Shown in pieces: positions 17,495 to 25,523 of a stretch of DNA of 64,000 nucleotides; the stretch's first letter is position 1; each line of letters begins with the position of its first letter. A model generated the notes under the pieces. It was not told where the DNA came from. It ran no database searches and was given only the letters and a program-made list of their open reading frames with translations. The DNA is from Paenibacillus pabuli (GTDB lineage: Bacteria; Bacillota; Bacilli; Paenibacillales; Paenibacillaceae). The translations under genes and the position numbers were made by a program. Where the stretch lies: positions 1,426,001 through 1,490,000 of the forward strand of contig NZ_CP073714.1 in assembly GCF_023101145.1 (NCBI RefSeq), in the 5' to 3' direction.

Positions 17495-17776
17495 TTGAAT
17501 TGGTATACGCTGGGGAATATGATCACTCACATCCGAATCGGGCAAAAAGCATCGACGCCCGGCTTTTCCCGTACCGTTATTCGTCGTCCGGACGGGCTGT
17601 TCTGGGTAGGCGGGATATGGTCAGGACAGATTGTCCAATTGCGGGATTATCTTTTTTCGGATATATGGACGATCTATGATGATGAGGAAACGGAGCAGTG
17701 GTTGGAATATCGTACGAAGATAGAACAGAAAGAGCGCGAAATGATTGAGAACCAGTTCGAGGACTTACGAGGATAA
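17495..17776 (+). CDS. Hypothetical soluble protein
   Basis: A 93-aa protein read from a TTG at 17495, seven bases after a GGGAGGG site (17481-17487). The frame is open further upstream to 17285, but that part overlaps a small minus-strand gene and has no ribosome site. The sequence starts with NWYTLGNMITHIRIGQ, has the tryptophan- and glycine-rich piece GLFWVGGIWSGQ and ends in a charged helix. I do not recognise the family. Start choice is moderately sure. Confidence 0.6.
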   Translation: MNWYTLGNMITHIRIGQKASTPGFSRTVIRRPDGLFWVGGIWSGQIVQLRDYLFSDIWTIYDDEETEQWLEYRTKIEQKEREMIENQFEDLRG

Positions 17777-17940
17777 TGGAGAAAACACTCAAAACCTAAC
17801 AATAAAATGGAAATAAAACTATAAATCTACTAAAATGTGAATTTCCACTCCCTTTCAAGAAGGTGACACGTTAAACTGTGGCGAATGATAAAATGAGAGA
17901 ACTTGGGGATAGAGAAAATAAGAACTTTGAGGTGCTGTGA

Positions 17941-19842
17941 ATGAAAAATGTGCCCAAAGCTATCATCATCTTATGGATAAGTATGTTGAATATCCTATGC
18001 TTACCGCATGACTTTGTCTCAGCGACTGCAGGGGAAGTTGACAGACCTGTATCCATTACGGGATGGGAAGTAAAATGGGGGAACGTACACGATCAGGGTT
18101 TCATTAGTGAGGTTCAAGGTTCGGAGGAAATCTGGGAGAAGCAAGGTGCAGAAAAACTGGAATACGGCAGCGTTGAAGCTCCTTCAGGTTCTATGTGGAC
18201 TCGCGTGACCCTTCCTGAAATAAACGAAGATAGCTCGGCAATCCGTTTTGAAAATATTAAAGGGAACCACATAGTGATCTACCTCGATAATCGTAAGGTA
18301 TATGAGAATTACCATTACAACTATGACAATAATGCGGTGTTGTTACCCTTATCAAGTGAGAATTCAGGTGGGAAACTGTATGTATGGTCCGAGAATGAGA
18401 AAGGCAGACTTGGCATCTACGGAACGGTTCAGGTTGGACCTTATGCAACATTACAGGAAAAGTACATTCACAATGGACTGCTTGATGTAATATTGGGAGC
18501 GACCTTTGTATTCACGGCTCTTACGATGCTTAGTTGCACATTTTTCCTGGGCAAATTTCATAAAGGATTGTGGATTTCACTATGTATTGTGATGGGTTCC
18601 ATCGGGACGATGATCATCACTTACTCGCAGTTTTTATATACGTTCTACCAGGTTTACGGTAATCTGTATTCCGTATTGTTTGATTTGGCCATGCTGATGG
18701 GCATGCCTGCACTCTGTTATTTTTTTGAACAAATTATCGGACCAGGTCGTTATGGCATCTTTACCAAACTCAGAAAATTCCAACTCATCTATTCTGTAGT
18801 GGCTGTAGCTGCCCTGATGGTTGATGTTATTTCAGGCGGTCAATGGGATATGCTCTACAGTTTGTTGGTTCAGAACGTGATTGGGTTCATTCTCGTAATT
18901 ATGTTGAGCATCTTAATGATTGGCACCATCTCCAAAGCGCTTCAGCGGAGCCGGGAAGCTCTGTTGCTTGCTACGGGATTCGGCACATTTGCCTTAATCA
19001 GTGTTGCTGAACTATTGTGGTATTACCAGCGCAATGGAACATATCATCTGATATGGTGGAAATGGTCCATGGTTGCTTTTATTATCTCACTTATTGCCAT
19101 CCTGGGAAGCCGATTTGCTGAAAAACATACCAAAGTGCTGGAATACTCGAAAGAGTTGGAATTATTCAATAATGAATTGCAGCGATCAGAGAAAATGGAG
19201 ATCATTAGCGAACTGGCGGCATCGGTTGCCCATGAGGTTCGTAATCCGTTGCAGGTGACGCGAGGGTTCCTTCAGCTTATGACAGAGCAGGAAGACAACA
19301 AAAACAAAGGGTATGTTCGGATTGCTCTGGAAGAGCTTGATCGGGCTTCCGGTATTATTACCGACTTCCTGACGTTTGCCAAACCGGAGTTTGATCATAT
19401 CGTCTCTCTGAATATCGCGGATGAATTTAACCATATCGAAGGTATTCTTGTTCCGATGGCTAATCTGGAGGGCGGCAAAATAACAACTGATATTCCGCCA
19501 GATTTATGCATCAGAGGGAACTCATCCAAATTTAAACAGGCTTTTATTAATATTATTAAAAATAGTATTGAAGCTCTGCAAGGGCAGGGCCAGATTGATA
19601 TTTGGGCCTATGCTCAGGATGGGGTCATCAAGATACATGTTAGAGATAACGGCGAGGGTATGGATGAGGAAGCGCTGGTCCGCCTTGGAGAGCCCTATTT
19701 CTCGAACAAAATCAAGGGGACAGGCCTTGGCATGATGGTGACCTTTCGAATCGTTGAAGCCATGCATGGGCAGATCAGTTTTACAAGCACAAAAGGGGTA
19801 GGAACAGAAGCTGTTGTATCTTTTGCTGCGTTCGTCGAATGA
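17941..19842 (+). CDS. Membrane sensor histidine kinase, 7TM-type, possible pheromone receptor
   Basis: A 633-aa sensor kinase. A signal segment (about 1-28) is followed by an extracellular beta-rich domain (about 30-170), then roughly seven membrane helices (about 178-395), a short coil, a HisKA domain with phospho-acceptor HEVRNPLQVTRGF (about 424) and an HATPase domain with N box NIIKNSIEALQGQG, G1 DNGEGMDEEAL and G2 GTGLGMMVTF. This layout matches 7TMR-DISM kinases, and the kinase core resembles sporulation kinases that feed Spo0F. No response regulator is nearby. It is convergent with a prenylated-peptide candidate pair, so a ComP-like role is attractive but unproven. Confidence 0.88.
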   Translation: MKNVPKAIIILWISMLNILCLPHDFVSATAGEVDRPVSITGWEVKWGNVHDQGFISEVQGSEEIWEKQGAEKLEYGSVEAPSGSMWTRVTLPEINEDSSAIRFENIKGNHIVIYLDNRKVYENYHYNYDNNAVLLPLSSENSGGKLYVWSENEKGRLGIYGTVQVGPYATLQEKYIHNGLLDVILGATFVFTALTMLSCTFFLGKFHKGLWISLCIVMGSIGTMIITYSQFLYTFYQVYGNLYSVLFDLAMLMGMPALCYFFEQIIGPGRYGIFTKLRKFQLIYSVVAVAALMVDVISGGQWDMLYSLLVQNVIGFILVIMLSILMIGTISKALQRSREALLLATGFGTFALISVAELLWYYQRNGTYHLIWWKWSMVAFIISLIAILGSRFAEKHTKVLEYSKELELFNNELQRSEKMEIISELAASVAHEVRNPLQVTRGFLQLMTEQEDNKNKGYVRIALEELDRASGIITDFLTFAKPEFDHIVSLNIADEFNHIEGILVPMANLEGGKITTDIPPDLCIRGNSSKFKQAFINIIKNSIEALQGQGQIDIWAYAQDGVIKIHVRDNGEGMDEEALVRLGEPYFSNKIKGTGLGMMVTFRIVEAMHGQISFTSTKGVGTEAVVSFAAFVE

Positions 19843-19920
19843 CGAGCGGCAGAAGTGTACAATGGCTTTTTTTGTTCACTACCCCTTGTGATGTTGCTTC
19901 ACATATTCAATTGAATCCGT

Positions 19921-20163
19921 TTAGCTTCTCCACGGTCCGCAATTGACGTCATAATTCACTTTGGATGGATTGGGAGGAATCACAAGAACATAGTCATTCT
20001 GTTGTTCTTCAACGGTACGAATCTGAATGTGTTCAGGAATATCAATGCCAAATGCTTCACGAAGCGCTTGCTTCGGGTTGGAGTGCAGTTGTTGTCTGAA
20101 GTGCTCATCAGTCCAGGCCTTTTCAATAATATCCTCGTGCAACGTTTTCTCTGATACCATCAT
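19921..20163 (-). CDS. RiPP precursor with NHLP leader and ComX-like C-terminus
   Basis: An 80-aa peptide. Residues 8-60 match the nitrile-hydratase-like (NHLP) leader pattern: a helical KAWTDEHFRQQLHSNP part, then REAFGIDIPEHIQIRTVEE and the YVLVIPPNP strand. The tail (about 66-80) reads SKVNYDVNCGPWRS: a single tryptophan third from the end, in the same place as the prenylated Trp of the B. subtilis ComX pheromone (QWGD end). The start at 20163 (or 20160) is supported by AAGGGA about 9 bases upstream. It follows an isoprenoid-synthase-like gene by 54 bases on the same strand. Leader assignment is fairly firm; the modification is inference. Confidence 0.8.
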   Translation of the reverse strand: MMVSEKTLHEDIIEKAWTDEHFRQQLHSNPKQALREAFGIDIPEHIQIRTVEEQQNDYVLVIPPNPSKVNYDVNCGPWRS

Positions 20164-20217
20164 CGTCAACATTCCCTTCAAATTTATAATTGAACTGTAC
20201 CAGCTTTTCTTTGGTCA

Positions 20218-21165
20218 TTAGGATGAATGTGATTTTTCGCTGATCCAGTAATGAAACCCACCTTGAAGAAGCGTTTTTTTATGCTGTTTTATGTCCTGAA
20301 CAGCCTGTCCCAGAATACCGCATAAGTAAGAATTAAACGCTTCGAGATGCGAAAATTCCAAGTTAGAAGATGTTAGCTTGAGGTTATATTGCTGAGCAAT
20401 GTCAACATAGGAGTTCATGAATTCAGTATTGTATACATTATCATGTACAATTTCACTTATAGGATGAACCGGATAGTTGTGTTCCAGTGCCGTGGATATG
20501 TGGGAGAGGAAGCTGTTGTAATTTCCATGCACAGCATCTTGTTTCGTGTCTGTAAAGTCATCTGTCATCTGGAGAGTCATCAGTGCAATATTGACGTTAG
20601 AACATAACGCAGTAATGCGATGCTTCTGTTCCAGAAGAAGGAGTGAGCCGGCAGCTCCGAGCTGAAGTGGGGCGGCTTTTTGGGCGATTAATAATGGGTT
20701 TATCCTGAAATAATCAATGGAATTTTCACCGGTGACGCTCATGGCCCAATCTTCCACATACTGTCTGAAATACGTCCAGAACGGGGAAGAAAGGCTGAAT
20801 AGCTCTGAATAGGCACAAATGGCATCCATGTGGTAAAGATTACCCAGTGATAATTTCAGTGTTACATCTTCGGGTTTTTCGTCCATAACTTCATCCTGAT
20901 TCAGAAAATATAGCATATGCATGAGACAGGCGGTACTTAGTTTGTGTGCCTTTTCTGGTGGCAGTCCATCCGAGAGTTGCATCCACAATGGAATAATGTA
21001 GCCAATGTAGCTGTGACCCGAATCTCGTAACAGAGGGTTGACCAAATGAAGTTGTTCTAGTGCATGTTCTGACATTGGTTCAGGATATTTCTGTACCATC
21101 TGCTCTGCTGCAGCGAACACCACCTCCACATCGGATCTAAACGGATCAAACCATTCTCTCCGCAT
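20218..21165 (-). CDS. Class I isoprenoid-synthase-like enzyme (ComQ-like candidate peptide prenyltransferase)
   Basis: A 315-aa all-helical protein with two acidic motifs of class I prenyl-diphosphate enzymes: DEVMD (residues 91-95) and DDFTD (202-206), the expected Mg-diphosphate ligands. Size and motif spacing fit ComQ, the isoprenyl transferase that modifies ComX, as well as small polyprenyl synthases. Unlike housekeeping synthases it sits not in an isoprenoid operon but immediately upstream of an NHLP-leader precursor ending in CGPWRS. This context favours prenylation of that peptide. A GGAAGGA site precedes the ATG by about 12 bases. The enzyme class is well supported; the peptide substrate is inferred. 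Confidence 0.8.
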   Translation of the reverse strand: MRREWFDPFRSDVEVVFAAAEQMVQKYPEPMSEHALEQLHLVNPLLRDSGHSYIGYIIPLWMQLSDGLPPEKAHKLSTACLMHMLYFLNQDEVMDEKPEDVTLKLSLGNLYHMDAICAYSELFSLSSPFWTYFRQYVEDWAMSVTGENSIDYFRINPLLIAQKAAPLQLGAAGSLLLLEQKHRITALCSNVNIALMTLQMTDDFTDTKQDAVHGNYNSFLSHISTALEHNYPVHPISEIVHDNVYNTEFMNSYVDIAQQYNLKLTSSNLEFSHLEAFNSYLCGILGQAVQDIKQHKKTLLQGGFHYWISEKSHSS

Positions 21166-21385
21166 CGTTTGGTTACGTCCTTCCCATAATAAAATAATTA
21201 AGGACTATTCGACTAGATCATGAAGTTACTATCAGTATACCGGAAATGATTTGAAAAAAATAGGATTTTTTGTGATGAATTGTGAAAAAAATAATGACAT
21301 TTTGTATTTTTATGGCATAAAAAAGTGGAATTTAGGCTCAAACTAAGAGAGCACAGGATTTTGACATATGAAAGGAAGAAGCGAA

Positions 21386-22120
21386 ATGAAATACAGTTGG
21401 ACAAAATGGATGGCAGCCGGACTGGCAGCCGTATTTATAACAGCATCAACCGGCTATACGGCATCTGCTGATCCAAATGGATCTGTTGAAGATCATGTGG
21501 CGACACCATCAACCTCCACAAACCAAGCCAAGCCATGCATGCAAGCAGGTCATGGCTTGTTTATGATTGGAGAAACCGCAGATTTACTTGGCATTGGACT
21601 CCGTGATTTAAAGGAACAGATGGAGCTTGGCAAAACGCTGACTCAGATTGCCAAGGAACGCAAGGGTCTTAGTGAAGATCAATTGTTGGAGAAGCTGAAG
21701 CCTTCGCTCACTCAGCGATTGGATAAGGCGGCCGAAGAAGGCTGTCTCACGAAGGAGCAGGCAGCAGCAGCCAAAGCAGGTATGGATTCCAAACTCAAGA
21801 AGGTAATCAATACACCACTGCGGGAGTTAAGACGTGAGTTCGCGCACCATGGCAGCAGACGTCCGTTGATGGACAAGGGGGCTATTGCCCGCTTTATCGG
21901 CATCACTCCGGAGCAGCTCCACCAACAACTTCAGAGCGGGAAGTCACTGGCTGAGATTGCTCAGGCAAAAGGCATCAGTGAAACTCAACTGGTAGACAAG
22001 CTAAAGGAGCAGTTGACGGGTGACCTGAAAAGGTTCGTTAATCAGAAGGGCAATGCACATCAAGCTCCTGGCCCTCATGAACCTGTACCCGGTCGTTCCG
22101 CTTCCACAGAAGTGAAGTAA
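21386..22120 (+). CDS. Secreted helical-repeat protein of unknown function
   Basis: A 244-aa exported protein. The signal peptide (about 1-28) ends near TASA. Two related helical units are visible: LGIGLRDLKEQMELGKTL with TQIAKERKG (about 70-100) and IGITPEQLHQQLQSGKSL with AEIAQAKG (about 165-195), each followed by a QLxxKLK helix. Such repeats occur in uncharacterised secreted proteins of Bacillota. The start at 21386 follows AAAGGAAG; the ATG at 21368 contains that site and is not used. It is divergent from the isoprenoid-type enzyme gene, with about 220 bases between them. Confidence 0.75.
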   Translation: MKYSWTKWMAAGLAAVFITASTGYTASADPNGSVEDHVATPSTSTNQAKPCMQAGHGLFMIGETADLLGIGLRDLKEQMELGKTLTQIAKERKGLSEDQLLEKLKPSLTQRLDKAAEEGCLTKEQAAAAKAGMDSKLKKVINTPLRELRREFAHHGSRRPLMDKGAIARFIGITPEQLHQQLQSGKSLAEIAQAKGISETQLVDKLKEQLTGDLKRFVNQKGNAHQAPGPHEPVPGRSASTEVK

Positions 22121-22121
22121 A

Positions 22122-22157
22122 AAAAAGAGCGTCTTCCACGAAGGGAGACGCTTTTTC
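22122..22157. terminator. Bidirectional terminator
   Basis: AGCGTCTTCC pairs with GGGAGACGCT, flanked by A and T tracts, between convergent genes. Confidence 0.8.
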
Positions 22158-22170
22158 TATTCAGCCAGAA

Positions 22171-23421
22171 TTAGCTGGTTCCCGGACTACGATTTGCATT
22201 GGCAGACGGATTTCGCTCGGGTGAATTTGTTCTGCCCGCAGATAGGGTATCATGCAAACGTCGACCTAGGCGATTCCTCCGTTGCAATCCTACGGTGAAG
22301 CGAGAACCAGGGAGTTGGGATAGTCCCCAACTGATGGCAAGAGACGTTGCCGTGGTAAGCAGAAACGAGAGCAACGTAATCGGCAGATGCCATCCGGTTA
22401 ATGTAAGCGGCCGGGTAACATACGCGATGCAGTAGATAATCAGTGCATGAACCAGATAAGCACCAAAAGAATATCGGCCAATCCATGTCAGGAGCCGCTG
22501 AAATGGGGTATCTTTGCCTCGCAGCAGTACAAGGAACCCATAGAACATGAACATCTGAGCCATGATAATAAGGAATGTCGTCGGCTTCAGATAGGTTGAG
22601 ATATTCAGGTTAACGACATCCCCGGATCCCCGCAGCACGTCATATCCAAGCCATATATACATCCCGATAAACAGACAGACCATCCAGGGTAATACCTTTG
22701 CGGTCCAACCCCTCCAGCTATCCACTGACCAGGCACAGACTGCGCCCAGCAAAAAATAAAACCAGTACATTACCCATGAATAGGAACGATATTGCAGCAA
22801 ACCCGACCAGGGTTGAGGTAATGAAGCTGTCCAGCCGCCCATATCGTAGTAAGACCATTTCATTAGCAATGTATATAATGCCATCCCAATGAGAATCAGT
22901 GTGATGACGCATTGCATCGGGGTGAAACGTGTAACTTTTTCAATACGTCTCTGAATGAACTTTGCACCTGTAAGAAACAGGGGAAACAGAATATAGAACT
23001 GAAACACCATGATCACAAACCATAGATGATATCCCGTCTGGGGAAGAAACAGTTCTCGAACAAAACTCCGGAAGTCCGGCATACCGGAAAGCCAGAACTC
23101 GGGAGTAAATATACGGACAAACAACCAATAGATGAATGTCCATACCACAAAGGGTACATAGATATCTCCAAACCGTTTTCGGATAAAACGGGGGTAATCC
23201 GGTTTGGTATGGCTGTGATGATAGAACAGCATTACACCGGACAGGAAGACGAATGTCGGTGTACCAAAACGTGTCAGATGATAAATCATGGTCAGCATGA
23301 CGGAATCAGGTTGTTCAATATCGGCGCGATATATATATTCCGCGATGTTATGCTGCATTACAATGGCGAGAAACGCAAGGCCGCGCAGTTGTGTCCATTC
23401 CACGATTCGCGGTTTATTCAC
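22171..23421 (-). CDS. Membrane acyltransferase, family 3
   Basis: A 416-aa protein with about ten membrane helices. The N-terminus has the family pattern: EWTQLRGLAFLAIVMQH (catalytic-type histidine in the first helix) and FVFLSGVMLFY. These enzymes transfer acetyl or other acyl groups to sugars of surface polymers or exopolysaccharide. I use the GTG at 23421 (VNKPRIVEW) because AAGGAGG lies 9 bases upstream; the frame to 23457 has no such site. The C-terminal 30 residues are polar and low-complexity. It neighbours an LCP protein, consistent with envelope polymer work. Substrate unknown. Confidence 0.88.
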   Translation of the reverse strand: MNKPRIVEWTQLRGLAFLAIVMQHNIAEYIYRADIEQPDSVMLTMIYHLTRFGTPTFVFLSGVMLFYHHSHTKPDYPRFIRKRFGDIYVPFVVWTFIYWLFVRIFTPEFWLSGMPDFRSFVRELFLPQTGYHLWFVIMVFQFYILFPLFLTGAKFIQRRIEKVTRFTPMQCVITLILIGMALYTLLMKWSYYDMGGWTASLPQPWSGLLQYRSYSWVMYWFYFLLGAVCAWSVDSWRGWTAKVLPWMVCLFIGMYIWLGYDVLRGSGDVVNLNISTYLKPTTFLIIMAQMFMFYGFLVLLRGKDTPFQRLLTWIGRYSFGAYLVHALIIYCIAYVTRPLTLTGWHLPITLLSFLLTTATSLAISWGLSQLPGSRFTVGLQRRNRLGRRLHDTLSAGRTNSPERNPSANANRSPGTS

Positions 23422-23512
23422 GTGTGTATTCCTCCTTCTGTAACCGGAATTCATCATTTAAGGGTACCTGTTAAACATTAAGGCTGCATTAAATGGGGAA
23501 AATAGGCACAAA

Positions 23513-23538
23513 AAAAGACGGCGGCCGCCGTCTTTTTA
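23513..23538 (-). terminator. Perfect palindromic terminator
   Basis: AAAAAGACGGCGG pairs with CCGCCGTCTTTTT with no mismatches, giving T tracts on both strands. It follows the LCP gene. Confidence 0.85.
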
Positions 23539-23584
23539 ATTGAAGTATTCGGGTACTTACTTGCTTCTTTAAGTTTTCATTAAT

Positions 23585-24574
23585 TTAGTTTGAATCGGGT
23601 ACTTTCGTTGATCCATCCTCTGAAGATTTCGCATCTTCCTCAAACAAATTCTGAATGTATGCCTGAAGTTTGGGTTTATTAACACCGAGTACCTGGGCAG
23701 AACCTGCAAGCTCATTGGTAAGCAGCTTGTTAGGAGGGATCTGCTGTTTATCGATTTCATTCACGTTAATATCAAATCCGAGCGAAGCCAATTTTAACAT
23801 CTGTGTCGGACTGAGGTCTGTCTCGATATATGGAGCGACAGCTTCCAATATTTCAGGAATCTTGAAGAGTGAAGTCGTACTTTGCATCTTCTTGGCCAGC
23901 TCAGTCATAAAAATCCGCTGCCGTTCGGTACGCGTAAAGTCTGATGTGGCATCGTGTCGGAACCGGACATATTGAAGGGCGGTCTTGCCGTCCATATGCT
24001 GAAGTCCTTTTTTGAGATCAATATCGTACATATGTTTATCTGCTTTGCTGGTATAATACATGTCTTTCTCTACATCAATATCGATCCCGTCTACAGCATC
24101 AACCAGCGCCATGAATCCGATAAAATCGGTATACACGTAATGCTGAATGGGAATGCCGAGCAGGTCACCGACCGTTTGTTTGGTTAATTCCGCTCCGCCG
24201 TAGGAGAAGGCCGCGTTGAGTCTGCTCTTTCCGTGTCCCGGAATATCTACATATGTATCACGCAGAACCGAGAAGAGGTGGGCTTTCTTCGATACCGGAT
24301 CAATGGAAGCAACCATGACCGAATCTGAACGGCCGGCATCATCTCCTCTGGTGTCACCTCCAAGCAGCAAAATGTTGACTCGTTCTTTCCCTTCCCATTT
24401 GGGAACAGGGTTGGTCGGAGTGTCCGTATTTTGGTTTGTGTCAGAAGTGGAAGTCTCGGAAGCGGTTGAGATGCTATTGGCAAAATGAACGATCGAGTAT
24501 CCGTAATATACAATGACACCGACTATGGCCAGTGCCAGGGTTAGGGATGTTCCCCATAACCATTTCTTAAGCAT
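23585..24574 (-). CDS. LytR-CpsA-Psr (LCP) family protein
   Basis: A 329-aa single-pass protein: short cytoplasmic basic end, one membrane helix (about 6-28), a Ser/Thr-rich linker, then the extracellular LCP domain. Conserved pieces are NILLLGGDTRGDDAGRSDS, with the diphosphate-binding Arg, VLRDTYVDIPGHGKSRLNAA and the late VRFRHDATSDFTRTERQR. LCP enzymes attach teichoic acid or capsule-type polymers to peptidoglycan. The start at 24574 follows AAAGG with 8 bases between; the GTG at 24583 is too close. It may work with the acyltransferase gene downstream, although a strong terminator separates them. Confidence 0.93.
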   Translation of the reverse strand: MLKKWLWGTSLTLALAIVGVIVYYGYSIVHFANSISTASETSTSDTNQNTDTPTNPVPKWEGKERVNILLLGGDTRGDDAGRSDSVMVASIDPVSKKAHLFSVLRDTYVDIPGHGKSRLNAAFSYGGAELTKQTVGDLLGIPIQHYVYTDFIGFMALVDAVDGIDIDVEKDMYYTSKADKHMYDIDLKKGLQHMDGKTALQYVRFRHDATSDFTRTERQRIFMTELAKKMQSTTSLFKIPEILEAVAPYIETDLSPTQMLKLASLGFDINVNEIDKQQIPPNKLLTNELAGSAQVLGVNKPKLQAYIQNLFEEDAKSSEDGSTKVPDSN

Positions 24575-24682
24575 AATCTTCACCTTTCTATGAATGAACT
24601 ATTATGTAACCCAAACTAGTTTAACAAAAAGTAAGAGAAATGTCCCCTTTGATTTCGAAAGTTCGGTTGCTAGGCGACATGT

Positions 24683-24711
24683 TTGACAAATAGTTAGTGT
24701 ATATTTATTAT
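24683..24711 (+). promoter_or_regulatory. Sigma-A promoter of the PAP2 phosphatase gene
   Basis: TTGACA (24683-24688), a 17-base spacer and TATTAT (24706-24711) form a near-consensus promoter 47 bases before the start. Confidence 0.75.
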
Positions 24712-24758
24712 GTAAAAAATAATCGTGTTTTGTGTAATGGAGGTATTAAACGACTGTT

Positions 24759-25310
24759 ATGAATCAATCTGTATTTAATTGGATCAACCAGTTTGCTGAC
24801 CGTATTCCGTTTCTGGACTGGTTTATGATTACATCAGCTGAATATGCGGTTTGGGTTATGATCGGACTTCTTGTGATTGTGTGGTTTCTTGGCAACCCGT
24901 CGAAGCAACGAATTGTGTTTTATGCGTGTGTAGCTTCGATCATAGCACTTGTTCTGGCCAAATGGGGAATTTCCCCTATGGTAGGTCATCCAAGGCCGTT
25001 CATGGAAGGCACGGTGCATCAACTGGTTCCGCATGTGCCAGATCCATCTTTTCCAAGTAAACATGCTTCCTTTGTATTTGCGCTAGCTGCAGCTTCGTTT
25101 TTTATTGGACGCCGCTTCGGTATGTGGATGCTGTTGCTTGCTGTGCTGACAGGAGTCTCGCGTGTCTATGTTGGTGTACATTATCCTGGAGATATCCTGG
25201 GCGGATTTATTCTGGGCAGCCTGGTCAGTGTAATCTTGATTGCTACGCGTAATTATACCAAGTCGATTCCCGATTTCTTCATTAACATTCATCGGCGGAT
25301 TTTTCGTTAG
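24759..25310 (+). CDS. PAP2-type phosphatase, probable undecaprenyl-diphosphatase (BcrC-like)
   Basis: A 183-aa integral membrane protein with about five helices and the three PAP2 motifs: KWGISPMVGHPRP, PSKHASF and SRVYVGVHYPGD. Size and arrangement fit BcrC, which dephosphorylates undecaprenyl pyrophosphate on the outer membrane face to recycle the lipid carrier of wall synthesis, and gives bacitracin tolerance. The ribosome site (GGAGG, 24739-24743) is 15 bases before the ATG, longer than usual. A near-consensus promoter and a strong terminator flank it, so it is monocistronic. Other PAP2 substrates are possible. Confidence 0.88.
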   Translation: MNQSVFNWINQFADRIPFLDWFMITSAEYAVWVMIGLLVIVWFLGNPSKQRIVFYACVASIIALVLAKWGISPMVGHPRPFMEGTVHQLVPHVPDPSFPSKHASFVFALAAASFFIGRRFGMWMLLLAVLTGVSRVYVGVHYPGDILGGFILGSLVSVILIATRNYTKSIPDFFINIHRRIFR

Positions 25311-25355
25311 AAACGGTTGAATATAGCAGGTATTAGAAGAGAAGTTTCAGATATG

Positions 25356-25400
25356 AAAACCTTAAGTCTTTGAGGAGCCAAAGACTTAAGGTTTTTTTTG
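25356..25400 (+). terminator. Strong terminator
   Basis: AAAACCTTAAGTCTTTG pairs with CAAAGACTTAAGGTTTT, followed by a T tract. Confidence 0.9.
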
Positions 25401-25523
25401 TGTTTATTTCGAAGTTAACTGAAATTTTAAAAATTGAATTCCGATATCTACAATTCATGACGAAAGGTGTCGATATATTATAAATATGCAGTAGTTTATG
25501 CACCAAGTTGAGGAGTGGGGAAT

